A stretch of 64,000 bases of DNA. Source: DATAOG01 sp963753685. Its GTDB lineage: Bacteria > Pseudomonadota > Alphaproteobacteria > Geminicoccales > Geminicoccaceae. Where the stretch lies: NCBI GenBank assembly GCA_963753685.1, contig CAVWDE010000006.1, positions 434,001-498,000 of the forward strand, in the 5' to 3' direction. This document shows, piece after piece, positions 17,945 through 26,949 of this stretch. The notes beneath the pieces are model-generated. The model saw only the letters and a list, made by a program, of their open reading frames with translations. It was not told the origin of the DNA and did no database searches. Position 1 is the first letter of the stretch; each line of letters starts with the position of its first letter. The position numbers and the translations under genes were made by a program.

Positions 17945-18148
17945 GATGGGGCACCTGGTCCTGGTCGACTGCGGTCAGGGGCTCTGCCGACAGCCCGTCA
18001 GGGGCCGCGACGGATGAGCAAGATTTTGGCCAACCGATCCGCAAACGAAGGCCATCAAGGGATCGGCGATCCGGCGCGCCCCGGCCAGCCTGGCGCGGCG
18101 GTGACGGGATGATTTGCAAGCGCTGCGGCCCGGCAAAACGCGTCGCCG

Positions 18149-18163
18149 TTAACCTGCGACTAA
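18149..18163. promoter_or_regulatory. CtrA-like motif (TTAA-N7-CTAA) upstream of the aminotransferase
   Basis: TTAA at 18149-18152 and CTAA at 18160-18163 are seven bases apart, one mismatch from the CtrA core. They lie about 60 bases before the aminotransferase start, in the 278-base spacer after the GT2 gene. The position fits promoter control, but the match alone is weak evidence. Confidence 0.3.
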
Positions 18164-18222
18164 AGCCCTTGCGGCACAACAGGCTTGCCGCAGCAGCGTG
18201 AGATGCAACGGGGGAAACTCCA

Positions 18223-19434
18223 GTGTCCAAGCATATGTCGAGCCATCTGATCGCCGAGCACCTGGGCGCCACCGGGCAGCCGCCGATGCCGCCCTGGCAG
18301 CGGCCGGCGCTGAAGGCCACCCTGGTGTCCAAGCCCTGGCTGCATGGCAACGCGCTCGCCTATGTCGACGACGTGCTGCGCTCCGGCTGGTGGGGTTACG
18401 GTCCGGTCGCCCAGCACCTGCAGGCCACGATCGAGGCCCTCTACGAGCAGCATCAGAACGTGCTCGCGACCTCGAGCTGCACCGCCGCCATGCACCTGGC
18501 CCTGCGCGCCGCAGGCGTCGGCCCCGGCGACGAGGTCATCGTGCCAGCCTTCACCTACGTCTCGACCGCGATCGTCGCGGTCTACTGCGGCGCCCGGCCG
18601 GTGTTTGCCGACATCGATCCGGACACGCTGACCCTCTCCGCGGAGACCGTCGAGCCCGCGCTCTCGAAGCGGACGCGCGCGATCATCCCGATGCACTACG
18701 CCGGCCCGCCCGCCGACTTCGACCCGATCCGCGAGCTGGTCGCCGGCCGCAACATCACCGTGGTCGAGGACGCGGCGCACGCCTTCGGCTCGATCCGCGA
18801 CGGCCAGCGCGTCGGCGCCAACGCCGAGTTCGCCGCCTTCAGCTTCGCCCCGACCAAGCAGATCGCGAGCAGCAACGGCGGCATCCTGTTGTACCGGGAT
18901 GGCGAGCGGCGCACCGAGATCAATCAGCTGGCCTTTCTCGGCCTCGCCGCCGACACCTACAACCGGACCGTGGCCAAGGGCGTGAGCCCGACCCAGCACG
19001 TCGCACGGGTCGGGCACAAGTACAAGATCGACGACCTGGCGGCGGCGGTCGCTTTCGCCAGCGTCGAGCAGCTGGAGGAGATCGTCGAGCACCGGGCGGC
19101 GCTGGTCGAGCGCTACTACGAGCAGCTCGAGGACCTGGATCAGGTCGAGCTCCTGCCGCGCCGGACCAACGCCCAGATCTCCTGGTACATCATGCCGATC
19201 CGGGTGCCGGCGGCGCGCCGCGACGGCCTGCGCGCCCATCTCGCCGAGCGCGCCATCGATTCGACCGTGCATTACCCGAACCTGCTCGAGCAGCCGGCCT
19301 TCAAGGATTGCCGCGGCAGCGTGCCGACCACGGTGCGCGAGACCCGGCGCGTGATCAGCCTGCCGCTGCATCGGGCGCTCGAGGTGCGCGAGGTCGACCG
19401 GATCTGCGAGGCGGTGCGCGGCTTCCTCGGCTGA
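18223..19434 (+). CDS. DegT/DnrJ/EryC1 family aminotransferase
   Basis: The 403-residue PLP enzyme is of the type that makes amino sugars from nucleotide-linked keto-sugars. The N-terminal block SGWWGYGPVAQHLQ fits, followed by ATSSCTAAMHLALRAAGVGPG and VIVPAFTYVSTA. VVEDAAHAFGSI carries the cofactor-binding Asp, and FAPTKQIASSNGG the PLP lysine. GTG at 18223 follows a GGGGA site; ATG at 18235 is an alternative. A G/C hairpin follows the stop codon. With the glycosyltransferases around it, the product probably feeds a surface polysaccharide. Confidence 0.9.
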   Translation: MSKHMSSHLIAEHLGATGQPPMPPWQRPALKATLVSKPWLHGNALAYVDDVLRSGWWGYGPVAQHLQATIEALYEQHQNVLATSSCTAAMHLALRAAGVGPGDEVIVPAFTYVSTAIVAVYCGARPVFADIDPDTLTLSAETVEPALSKRTRAIIPMHYAGPPADFDPIRELVAGRNITVVEDAAHAFGSIRDGQRVGANAEFAAFSFAPTKQIASSNGGILLYRDGERRTEINQLAFLGLAADTYNRTVAKGVSPTQHVARVGHKYKIDDLAAAVAFASVEQLEEIVEHRAALVERYYEQLEDLDQVELLPRRTNAQISWYIMPIRVPAARRDGLRAHLAERAIDSTVHYPNLLEQPAFKDCRGSVPTTVRETRRVISLPLHRALEVREVDRICEAVRGFLG

Positions 19435-19441
19435 CCGGCGC

Positions 19442-19460
19442 GCCGGCCGCCGCGGCCGGC
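19442..19460. terminator. Hairpin after the aminotransferase gene
   Basis: Arms GCCGGCCG (19442-19449) and CGGCCGGC (19453-19460) pair perfectly around a 3-base loop, 8 bases after the stop codon. There is no T-tract, so it may act as a weak terminator or an mRNA 3'-end stabiliser. Confidence 0.45.
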
Positions 19461-19586
19461 CGATCGGGGGACGGATCGGCAGCCGCGGTCACGCGCGTCT
19501 GGCGAGCGCCCCCTGGCACGCCCACATGAGGCTGTGAGCGACCGCGCAGCGTTGCGCGGGCCGCGACCGGGACGCGAGCCCGTGCC

Positions 19587-20330
19587 ATGATTCCGCTGCA
19601 CGACGACAATCCGACCACGCGCACGCCGGTCGTCACGGTCGCGCTGATCGCGACCTGCATCCTGGTCTACCTCTGGCAGGCGTCGCTCGGGCCGCAGGCG
19701 GGCCAGGCGGCGGTCTACAGCTTCGGCTTCATCCCGGCCGTGGTCTTCGAAGGCGCGACCCTGCCGACCGAACTGGTCCGGGTGCCGGCCGGGCTGACGC
19801 TCCTGACCTCGATGTTCCTGCACGGCGGCTTCATGCATCTCGCCGGCAACATGCTCTACCTCTGGGTGTTCGGGAACAACATCGAGGACGTCTGCGGCCA
19901 TCTCCGCTTCCTGCTGTTCTACCTGCTCTGCGGTCTGGTGGCGGCATTTGCCCAGGCCCTGCCCAATCCGGCCTCGGAAATCCCGATGATCGGCGCCTCT
20001 GGCGCGATCTCGGGCGTGCTCGGCGCCTATCTGCTGCTGTTCCCGCACGCCCGCGTGCGCGTGCTGATTCCGCTCGGGCTGGTGTTCTTCACGACGGTCC
20101 GCGCCGGCTGGCTGCTCGGCTTCTGGTTCATCTTCCAGCTGCTGAGCGGCCTCGGCACCAGGGCGGCCGGAGGCGGGGTCGCCTTCTGGGCCCACGTCGG
20201 CGGCTTCATCGCCGGCCTGGCGCTGATCCTGGTGCTGCGCGACCGGCAGTTCAGGTCCCGCCTGGGCAGCCGGCGGCGCGGCCGCTCGCGCTTGCCCGAG
20301 ACCAGCCGCCGCTCAGGTCCCTGGAGCTGA
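19587..20330 (+). CDS. Rhomboid family intramembrane serine protease
   Basis: The 247-residue membrane protein has six to seven hydrophobic helices. The catalytic serine is in MIGASGAISGVLGAYLLLFP (GASG motif) and the catalytic histidine is in FWAHVGGFIAGL. The family HGGFMHLAGNMLYL motif (His, Asn) is also present. Rhomboids cleave other membrane proteins within the lipid bilayer; this one's substrate is unknown. The basic C-terminal tail (RRRGRSR) is cytoplasmic by the positive-inside rule. It stands alone on the plus strand after the aminotransferase. Confidence 0.93.
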   Translation: MIPLHDDNPTTRTPVVTVALIATCILVYLWQASLGPQAGQAAVYSFGFIPAVVFEGATLPTELVRVPAGLTLLTSMFLHGGFMHLAGNMLYLWVFGNNIEDVCGHLRFLLFYLLCGLVAAFAQALPNPASEIPMIGASGAISGVLGAYLLLFPHARVRVLIPLGLVFFTTVRAGWLLGFWFIFQLLSGLGTRAAGGGVAFWAHVGGFIAGLALILVLRDRQFRSRLGSRRRGRSRLPETSRRSGPWS

Positions 20331-20443
20331 GCGCCCCCGCCGGCTCGAACATCACCGTCCAAGCAGCTTGCGAGATCAACCTCTACGTGCTACCATCAAC
20401 ATCTTACTCGCCTGTTCGGGTTTCGAGCGTGGAGGCGATTGCA

Positions 20444-21529
20444 ATGGAAGCTTTCAAGGCAGACGACATTCAACCTTTCGTCGAGATGGCCTACCGGTTT
20501 GGCCCCTTCTTCTTTGCCGTGCTGTCGATGGTCGCGGCCTTCGTGATGTGGCGCAAGGCGGGTGGCGCGACCACGCCGGTGTTTTTCGTGTCGATCGGCG
20601 GGGTGTGCATCATCGCCAGCATTTACTACTGGGTGAATCCGCCGCGCGCGGTCTACGTGTATAAGATTACCGCCATTCATGACGAGCAGCCTGGCAAGAC
20701 CGAGCTCAATGAAAATACCCTGCTCATGACTTCGGAAAGCAATGATCATGTATGGACGAAGGTGCTGCCCAGTATCAAGGGCGGCCTCGGATTCCGCACG
20801 TTTACTTACGAAGCGGTGGCTCTGAAAGATGGGCCGTTCAGCGCCCATGATACGTTCATGGTCGACCTGGTGTGGTATCCGCGGTCGGCGGACCCGCAAG
20901 CCTTGCCGGCGCCGCAGCGCGATCGCTTGCGCCTGCCCTACCGCGGCGGATCAAGCGGAACTTATGTGATCCGTCGGGTTGAGGACGACACTACGGACGC
21001 CGGCGCGTTCTATGATGTCGCGCCGGCCGAAGATCTGCAGGTCAACGCCGCGACCCTGTTTATCAGGAGTGCGCTCGCGGACGAGAAGAAGAGTTTGGAT
21101 GGTCTGTCGCGAGAAGATCTTATCAAATTGCTGCAGCAGCAGGAGGATACCAAATTCCGGGGCGTGCAACTGACCCAGGAACCGATCATCGTATACTACA
21201 AGAAGCCATCGGACAAAGTCGATATCGAAGCCGCGCTGCGCAAGCAAGGCCGCGCTCCGCAAGTCGAAACGAGCGCGCTGGATCGCTATCCGACCAATGC
21301 GCTCTGGTTTGGGGTCGATGTTCCGATCGAGGAAGCGCAGAATGTTGCGGAGATCCTGGTTCGCAAGGGGGTCGCGCTGAAATATTTCGGGCCATTCCTG
21401 CGTGAAGGAGCGAAAGCGAACCGGATCGAGATCGGCACCGACCCGCGGATCGTCAATAACGACGTCATGTCGCTGGAGATGATCAGGGAAAAGGCGGCAG
21501 AGGTGGCGTCCGCCCGACGGCGCAGCTGA
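20444..21529 (+). CDS. Uncharacterised membrane-anchored protein, A/T-richer than its neighbours
   Basis: I do not recognise a family. The 361-residue product has two predicted transmembrane segments (about residues 18-36 and 44-64). A soluble part of about 290 residues then follows without clear catalytic motifs. Near the end, the stretch from ALWFGVDVPIEEAQNVAEIL to ALKYFGPF could be a small alpha/beta ligand-binding or protein-interaction module. The start is set by GGAGG eight bases before the ATG; the longer frame from 20387 lacks such a site. The gene is visibly richer in A/T than those around it, suggesting later acquisition. It stands alone between the rhomboid gene and the glycosyltransferases. 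Confidence 0.75.
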   Translation: MEAFKADDIQPFVEMAYRFGPFFFAVLSMVAAFVMWRKAGGATTPVFFVSIGGVCIIASIYYWVNPPRAVYVYKITAIHDEQPGKTELNENTLLMTSESNDHVWTKVLPSIKGGLGFRTFTYEAVALKDGPFSAHDTFMVDLVWYPRSADPQALPAPQRDRLRLPYRGGSSGTYVIRRVEDDTTDAGAFYDVAPAEDLQVNAATLFIRSALADEKKSLDGLSREDLIKLLQQQEDTKFRGVQLTQEPIIVYYKKPSDKVDIEAALRKQGRAPQVETSALDRYPTNALWFGVDVPIEEAQNVAEILVRKGVALKYFGPFLREGAKANRIEIGTDPRIVNNDVMSLEMIREKAAEVASARRRS

Positions 21530-21620
21530 CTCTGGCCGCCGGGCGGGTGACGGCGACGCGGTCAAGCGGGTCGGGTCGCCGTGGCGCGCGCAGCGCGGGC
21601 CGGCGCCTGAGGTGGTCGGC

Positions 21621-22832
21621 TCAGGACGGCCTTGCCGGCGAGGCTTCGGCGCCGGCCGGTGCGTGGCGATGAGCGGCGATCGCCTGCCGGTAGACGGAGA
21701 GCAGCTGCTTCAGGCCGCCCTCGGCCGTGTATTTGGCTTCGAACTCCTGGCGGGCGCCAGTCCGCAGCCGGGCGTGCTCGGCCGGATGATCGAGCAGCCA
21801 TTCGACCTTGGCGACCAGATCATCGACGTCGCCGGGGCGGAAATGCACGCCCGTGCGACCATCGGCCACCACTTCGGCGATCGGCCCGATCGCCGAGGCG
21901 ACGACCGGCGTCGCGCGCGCGTAGCACTCGTTGATGACCCGCGGGAAGCCTTCGTACCAGGTCGAGGTGAACACGAAGAAGCTGGCCTGGCCGAGCAGGT
22001 CGTAGAACTCTGCGAGCGGCCGCCGGCCGAGGTACTCGATCCCGGGCGTGGTCGCCGCCGCCGCCTTGACCATCTCGGTGAGCGGGCCGTCGCCCATGAT
22101 CTTGAGCGGGATCCGGCTGCCCAGGCGGCGCCAGGCCGCAAGCAGCTCGGGCACGCCCTTCTCGGGATTGAGCCTGGCGGTGAACAGGGCGAACCCGCCC
22201 TGGCCGCTACCGGCCCCCGGATCGTTGCCGACGAAGTTGGGCTTGACCACGATCCGCTCGGCCGGCAGACCGCCTGCGATCGCCTTGCGGCGCATGAACT
22301 CGTTGAGTGCGACGTAAAGGTCGACCTTGCGCCGCCAGGTGCCCAGCAGACGGTGGCCGGCCAGCATCGCCGCGACCGCCGCCGTGCCGGCCCGGCTGCC
22401 GCGGTAGCAGCCGTGTGCAACGCCCGGCCAGGGGATCGCCTTGCCCAGGCAGTCCTCGCAGACATGGCCGTCGCGATAGAAGATCGCGGCCGGGCATGAC
22501 AGGCGGTAATTGTGCAGGGTCTGGACCACGCTGCAGCCTTCCGCCTGCGCCGCGTAGTAGACCGCGGGCGAGATCAGCGGAAAGAAGTTGTGCACATGGA
22601 CGACGTCGTGGTGCCGCTCGCGCAGTTGGGCCCGGATCGCGCGATAGGCGCTCGCCGACCAGATCGTATCGCAGGCGGCGCGCAGGCTGCCCAGCTGCTC
22701 GACCCGGCGGTTGTCGTCTTCGTAGGTGTCGACCTCGACCCCGGCCGCGCGCAACAGGCGCTGCTCGGCCTCGTAGCATTCGTCTTCGCCGCCCCGGACG
22801 CGGTAGCGGCAATGGACCATCAAAATCCGCAT
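21621..22832 (-). CDS. Family 4 glycosyltransferase, paralog A
   Basis: The 403-residue GT-B fold retaining glycosyltransferase shows an N-terminal acceptor domain with MVHCRYRVRGGEDECYEAEQ and DVVHVHNFFPLISPAVYY. The linker is followed by FALFTARLNPEKGVPELLAA, IMGDGPLTE and the donor-binding block STWYEGFPRVINECYARATP (EX7E type). A Cys pair in HVCEDCLGKAIPW is shared with its neighbour. About half of the residues match the adjacent GT4 gene, so the two arose by tandem duplication. It probably adds sugars to a surface polysaccharide. Confidence 0.9.
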   Translation of the reverse strand: MRILMVHCRYRVRGGEDECYEAEQRLLRAAGVEVDTYEDDNRRVEQLGSLRAACDTIWSASAYRAIRAQLRERHHDVVHVHNFFPLISPAVYYAAQAEGCSVVQTLHNYRLSCPAAIFYRDGHVCEDCLGKAIPWPGVAHGCYRGSRAGTAAVAAMLAGHRLLGTWRRKVDLYVALNEFMRRKAIAGGLPAERIVVKPNFVGNDPGAGSGQGGFALFTARLNPEKGVPELLAAWRRLGSRIPLKIMGDGPLTEMVKAAAATTPGIEYLGRRPLAEFYDLLGQASFFVFTSTWYEGFPRVINECYARATPVVASAIGPIAEVVADGRTGVHFRPGDVDDLVAKVEWLLDHPAEHARLRTGARQEFEAKYTAEGGLKQLLSVYRQAIAAHRHAPAGAEASPARPS

Positions 22833-22956
22833 GGGGGTCCGTCGATCTGAGTGGCCTCGGTTCGTCAGTACCCCAGGGTGCCGCCCTCAGGTTAAGAAAG
22901 TCAATCCAAAGCCTAAATTCGAGCGCGGATCGGGCGCCGCTGCGGTTGCGCGCCGC

Positions 22957-24180
22957 TCAGGGCCGGCTCGGCCACGTCGCCCCGGCCCCGTAGGGCGCCC
23001 GCGCACCGTCCGGCGTCGTCTGCGCGAGCGCCTGCCGATAGATCGTCATCAGCTGCCGATAGTTGCGCCCGGGGGTGTATTTGGCCTCGAACTCCGCCCG
23101 CGCCTGCCGGCGCATGCGGGCGAGCTCCTCCGGACGGCCGAGGGCCCGTTCGACCACCCTGGCGAGGTCGTCGGCGTCGCCCGGGCGGAACAGGTGACCG
23201 GTGCGGCCATCATCGATCAGCTCGGCCATGCCGCCCATGGCGGAGGCGATCACCGGCGTGCCGCAGGCGAAGGCCTCGATCGCGACCCGGCCGAACGGCT
23301 CGTACCACTCCGAGGGGAACACCAGGAGCCGGGCGTCGCGCATGAGCTCGTAGACCTCCGGCAGCGGCCGGCGACCCAGGCACTCGACCCCGAGCTCGCC
23401 GGCCGCGGTCGCCTCGACATGGTCGGCGAGCGGCCCGTCGCCCACGATCTTGAGCGGGATCGCAGCGCCCAGCCGCTGCCAGGCCGTGAGCACGGTCGCG
23501 AGCCCCTTCTCCGACGACAGGCGGCCGACGAACAGGGCGTAGCCGCCGGCGCCGGTGCCAGCCGCGGGCGCGCCCTCGACGAAGTTCGGCTTGACCACGA
23601 TCTTGTCCGCCGGCAGGCCGCCCGCGATCAGCTTGTCCCGGGCAAAGGCGGTGACGGCGATGTAGAGCGTGACCGCCCGCTGCCAGGTGCGCAGGTATTT
23701 GTGGACCGCGATCATGGCCGCGACCGCGGCGCTCGCGGCGCGGCTGTCGCGATAGCAGGCGTGCACGATCCCAGGCCAGGGCGCCACGCGGCCGAGGCAG
23801 TCCTCGCACGGCCGGCCGGCCCGGAACAACTCGCCGTTCGGGCACAGCAGCCGGTAGTTGCGCAGGCTCTGGACGACCGGGACGCCCTCTGCCCGGGCGG
23901 CGTAGTAGATCGACGGCGAGATCAGCGGGAAGAAGTTGTGGACGTGGACCAGGTCGTACCGGCGCTGGCGCAGCCGCGCACCCAGCTCTCGATGGCTCTC
24001 CGTCGACCAGACGGTGCGCAGCGCCGTCCGCAGCCGGCCGAGCTCGCCGACCCGTTCGTTGTGCTCCTCGTAGAGGTCGACCTCATGGCCATTCTGGCGC
24101 AGGAGCTCCTGCTCCGCCGCCGCGGACTCGTCCTCGCCGCCGCGGATCAGGTAGCGATTGTGAACCACCAGGATGCGCAT
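22957..24180 (-). CDS. Family 4 glycosyltransferase, paralog B
   Basis: The 407-residue paralog of the downstream GT4 has the same layout. The N-terminal part shows VVHNRYLIRGGEDESAAAEQ and DLVHVHNFFPLISPSIYY, with the Cys pair in PCEDCLGRVAPW. The donor site has PSEWYEPFGRVAIEAFACGT, a classical EX7E motif. It starts inside the 3' end of the third glycosyltransferase gene (98-base overlap in another frame) and is followed by paralog A after 124 bases. It is presumably cytoplasmic and peripheral on the inner membrane. The acceptor and donor are unknown. Confidence 0.9.
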   Translation of the reverse strand: MRILVVHNRYLIRGGEDESAAAEQELLRQNGHEVDLYEEHNERVGELGRLRTALRTVWSTESHRELGARLRQRRYDLVHVHNFFPLISPSIYYAARAEGVPVVQSLRNYRLLCPNGELFRAGRPCEDCLGRVAPWPGIVHACYRDSRAASAAVAAMIAVHKYLRTWQRAVTLYIAVTAFARDKLIAGGLPADKIVVKPNFVEGAPAAGTGAGGYALFVGRLSSEKGLATVLTAWQRLGAAIPLKIVGDGPLADHVEATAAGELGVECLGRRPLPEVYELMRDARLLVFPSEWYEPFGRVAIEAFACGTPVIASAMGGMAELIDDGRTGHLFRPGDADDLARVVERALGRPEELARMRRQARAEFEAKYTPGRNYRQLMTIYRQALAQTTPDGARAPYGAGATWPSRP

Positions 24181-25420
24181 GGATGGGGTCTGTCACCAGC
24201 ACGCTTGGGGCGGAGGCCAGGATCTGCTCGTAGAGGCGAACAAGAGAACGGCCCTTAACGTTCCAATCGTAGAGGCGGCGCACCCGGGCGCGGCCGGCAG
24301 CGCCCAGACGGAGCCGGAGCTCCGGATCGGCAGCCAGACGACGGAGGGCTTCGGCCAGACCGTGCGCCGCCTGCCCGGCCCCGTCCGCCGGCACCTTGAC
24401 GCCGGTCTGATCCGTCACCTGCAGGGCCGGCGCCCCGAGATCGAAGCAGATCACCGGCCGGCCGGCCGCCATCGCGTCCAGGCAGGCCCCGCCGCCGGCA
24501 TCCTGCAGCGCCGGATGAACCAGGACATGGCACCTCCGGAGCGCGTCGACCACCTCGGCGCGGGAAATATCGCCATGAAAGCGGACCCGGTCGGCGATCC
24601 CTGCCCGCCGCGCGAACCTCTCCAGCCGCCGGCGCTGCGGGCCGTCGCCGACCACCCAATATTCGGCATCGGGGAGCGCCGCCTCGGCGAAGGCGGCGAG
24701 GCTGAGCGCAAGGCCGCTGCCGGGCCGCAGCGCGCCGATGCTGACGAACCGGAGCGGCGCGGCGGTCGGCAGCGGCAAGCCCGCAAGCGCCTCGAGCGCC
24801 TCGGCCGCGAGCCCGAACGCACCGCGCAGCTCGACCCGTGCGGCGCCGAGCGCCAGCACCCGCGCGGCGGTCTCCCTGGTGGTCGCGAGCACGATCGCGC
24901 TGCGCCGCGCGCTCAGACGCGCCAAGGGGTCATGGGCGCCGATCAGCCGCCCGAGCGCGCCCAGCCACGCGGCGATCCAACCGGGTCGATCGCAACCCGT
25001 GCCGACGCCGGGCCGCGTCAATTCGCCGCCATCGACCGGGCCCCATACGAACGGCACCGGTAGCAGGGCGAGCAGGCTGGGGGCGCCACAATCGACAGGG
25101 CCGAGCTGATGGGCGAGATCGAAGCCGATCTCGGCGTGCAGGCGGCGCGCCCGGAGATAGGCGCGGATTTGCCAGAGATAGTCGGCGGGCGACCGGCCGG
25201 CGCGTTCCGGGGGCCGCCGGATCAGGTCACCGACATAGCAGAACTGCACCCGCGGCAGGGGATCGCGGCGCGTGGCCGCCTCGATCGCGGCGCGATTGCC
25301 GGCGTGGGTCAGAACCCAGACCTGATGATGCCGGGCGACCTGCTGAACCGTGTGCCAGCCGACCGTTAAGTCCGAGCCCTGACCGGGCTGGCAGGCCGCC
25401 GCCGACAGCAGAATCTTCAT
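24083..25420 (-). CDS. Family 4 glycosyltransferase (third of the cluster), long 3' overlap
   Basis: The roughly 445-residue GT-B protein is only distantly related to the two GT4 genes after it. It begins MKILLSAAACQPGQGSDLTV and shows VPFVWGPVDGGELTRPG, LRFVSIGALRPGSGLALSL and WVVGDGPQRRRLERF. The EX7E glutamates are weak (HPALQDAGGGACLDAMAAGR). The last 30 or so residues are unlike the family and are read from DNA that also encodes the start of the next gene in another frame. A one-base error before the true stop is possible. ATG at 25420 was preferred over 25471. Confidence 0.82.
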   Translation of the reverse strand: MKILLSAAACQPGQGSDLTVGWHTVQQVARHHQVWVLTHAGNRAAIEAATRRDPLPRVQFCYVGDLIRRPPERAGRSPADYLWQIRAYLRARRLHAEIGFDLAHQLGPVDCGAPSLLALLPVPFVWGPVDGGELTRPGVGTGCDRPGWIAAWLGALGRLIGAHDPLARLSARRSAIVLATTRETAARVLALGAARVELRGAFGLAAEALEALAGLPLPTAAPLRFVSIGALRPGSGLALSLAAFAEAALPDAEYWVVGDGPQRRRLERFARRAGIADRVRFHGDISRAEVVDALRRCHVLVHPALQDAGGGACLDAMAAGRPVICFDLGAPALQVTDQTGVKVPADGAGQAAHGLAEALRRLAADPELRLRLGAAGRARVRRLYDWNVKGRSLVRLYEQILASAPSVLVTDPIHAHPGGSQSLPDPRRRGRVRGGGAGAPAPEWP

Positions 25421-25541
25421 GCCTGCAGGCTGCCTCCGGTCAGCGCGCGGAGCGGGCAGTCGGGCGCGCACGCAACGCCTTCGGCCGCGCCCCCGGTGGC
25501 GCTCGGAATCGACCGTCCGTGCGCTGGATCGCTACTGCCCC

Positions 25542-25745
25542 TCAGCCGTTGTGCAGATTGTATTCGGCGAGCAGCTCCGCCTCGGCCGGGGTGATGCCGG
25601 CGCCCGTCGGGGACGCCTTCTTCCACGCCGGGACCCGATCCCCGATCTCGATCAGCGCGGCCGGCGAACGATCCCCGGCCTCGGGCCAGTCGGGGCGCTC
25701 GCCACAAGCCCCTTCGTTGTCCCGCCAGGCCTCGGTCGTCGTCAT
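25542..25745 (-). CDS. Small hypothetical protein (67 residues)
   Basis: This short frame is preceded by a good ribosome-binding site (GGAAGGA, 7 bases before the ATG) and shows the third-position G/C bias of real genes. The product is soluble and acidic, with a C-terminal ITPAEAELLAEYNLHNG that could be a short helix. No family is recognised. An inverted repeat lies about 100 bases upstream. It stands between the glycosyltransferase cluster and the dehydrogenase gene, so function is unknown. Confidence 0.5.
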   Translation of the reverse strand: MTTTEAWRDNEGACGERPDWPEAGDRSPAALIEIGDRVPAWKKASPTGAGITPAEAELLAEYNLHNG

Positions 25746-25841
25746 GCTCTCATCCTTCCGTCGATTTCAGGCTCAGGTGTCGCTCAAAGCTAAGACGAGA
25801 CCCGCCCTGATCCAAGCGGGTGCGCCCGACGCGGCGCTCCA

Positions 25842-25879
25842 CAACTAAAGAGGGAAAAATTTACTGTCAACCTTAGTTG
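25842..25879. promoter_or_regulatory. Inverted repeat in an A/T-richer intergenic stretch
   Basis: CAACTAAAG (from 25842) and CCTTAGTTG (ending 25879) form an 8-of-9 inverted repeat around an A/T-rich centre. The position, upstream of the small minus-strand gene and downstream of the dehydrogenase gene, fits either an operator or a weak terminator. No T-tract follows on either strand. Confidence 0.35.
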
Positions 25880-26007
25880 GGCGACATAACTGCCCGAACC
25901 GCATGCCACTTCCAACCTTTACCCCGCATCGCGGACGGATGTCCAGGGTCCGCGGCCGCGATCCTCCATCTGGGCGCGCTGCTATCTCTAACGGTATAGA
26001 CTGCGGA

Positions 26008-26949
26008 TCATTTCCCGATCTCCTCGGCGGCGGCCTGCCGATGGGCGGCCAGGGCCATCAGCCGGCGATCGCGCCAGCCGCTGCGGGCGCCGAGCTGGCC
26101 CGCGGGCAAGCGGCCGCGCCGTTCGGCCTCGACCTTGCCGATCAGCCTCGGATCGCTCCAGTCGAGCGGCGCGTGCTCGCGCTCGATCGCCTGATAGAGC
26201 GGCCCGTAGCGGCGCAGGTAGTCGGCGATGCCGCCCGGGGCGTTGAGGTCGATGGTCTCGAACGGTCCCATGAACGACCAGCGCAGCCCGATGCCCTCGC
26301 GGATCGCGATGTCGACGTCCTCGGCCGAAGCGACCTCATCCTGGACCATGCGCAGCGCGGCGCCGATCAGTGCCGCCTGCATCCGATTGGCGACGAAGCC
26401 CTGGACCTCGCGCTTGAGCCGGATCGGCGCCTGGCCGACCGCCTGCATCAGGGCGTGGGTCCGGTCGACCACGGCCGGGTCGGTCCAGGGGGCCGGGCAG
26501 AGCTCGACCAGGGGCGTGACGAAGGGCGGGTTGATCGGATGCGCGACCAGGCAACGCGCGCGGCCGGGCAGGCCTTCGGTGAAGCTCGAGGCGGGGATGC
26601 CCGAGGTCGAGCTCGCGAGGATCGCATCCGGCGCCGCCAGGCGATCGAGCTCGCCGAAGATCGCGCGCTTGACCTCGACCCGCTCGGGCGTGCTCTCCTG
26701 CACATAGTCAGCGCTCGCCAGCGCCTCGCCGAGGGTCGCCGCATAGCCGACCCGGCCGAGCGCGGCCTCGGCGTTCTCGACCAGGCCGAGACTGGCCAGA
26801 TCCTCGAGCCGGGCGGCGAGGTTGCGCCTGGCCTGCTCGAGCATCGCGGGCTCCGCGTCGAACAGCAGCACCTGATGCCCCGCGCGCCCGAACACGATCG
26901 CCCAGGCCTGGCCGATCAGGCCGGCCCCGATCAATGCAATCCGCTCCAT
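26008..26949 (-). CDS. 3-hydroxyacyl-CoA dehydrogenase family protein, CRYL1/L-gulonate 3-dehydrogenase-like
   Basis: The 313-residue NAD-dependent dehydrogenase has a Rossmann motif at the start (IALIGAGLIGQAWAIVFGRA). Substrate-loop sequence ASSTSGIPASSF follows, then VAHPINPP with the catalytic His. The C-terminal helical domain has VANRMQAALIGAALR, and IGLRWSFMGPFETIDLNAPGG is a hallmark of the lambda-crystallin/L-gulonate dehydrogenase branch. It therefore probably oxidises a sugar acid or carnitine-like 3-hydroxy acid and not a long-chain acyl-CoA. Sugar-acid enzymes elsewhere in the window agree with that, but it is not in their operon. Confidence 0.88.
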   Translation of the reverse strand: MERIALIGAGLIGQAWAIVFGRAGHQVLLFDAEPAMLEQARRNLAARLEDLASLGLVENAEAALGRVGYAATLGEALASADYVQESTPERVEVKRAIFGELDRLAAPDAILASSTSGIPASSFTEGLPGRARCLVAHPINPPFVTPLVELCPAPWTDPAVVDRTHALMQAVGQAPIRLKREVQGFVANRMQAALIGAALRMVQDEVASAEDVDIAIREGIGLRWSFMGPFETIDLNAPGGIADYLRRYGPLYQAIEREHAPLDWSDPRLIGKVEAERRGRLPAGQLGARSGWRDRRLMALAAHRQAAAEEIGK

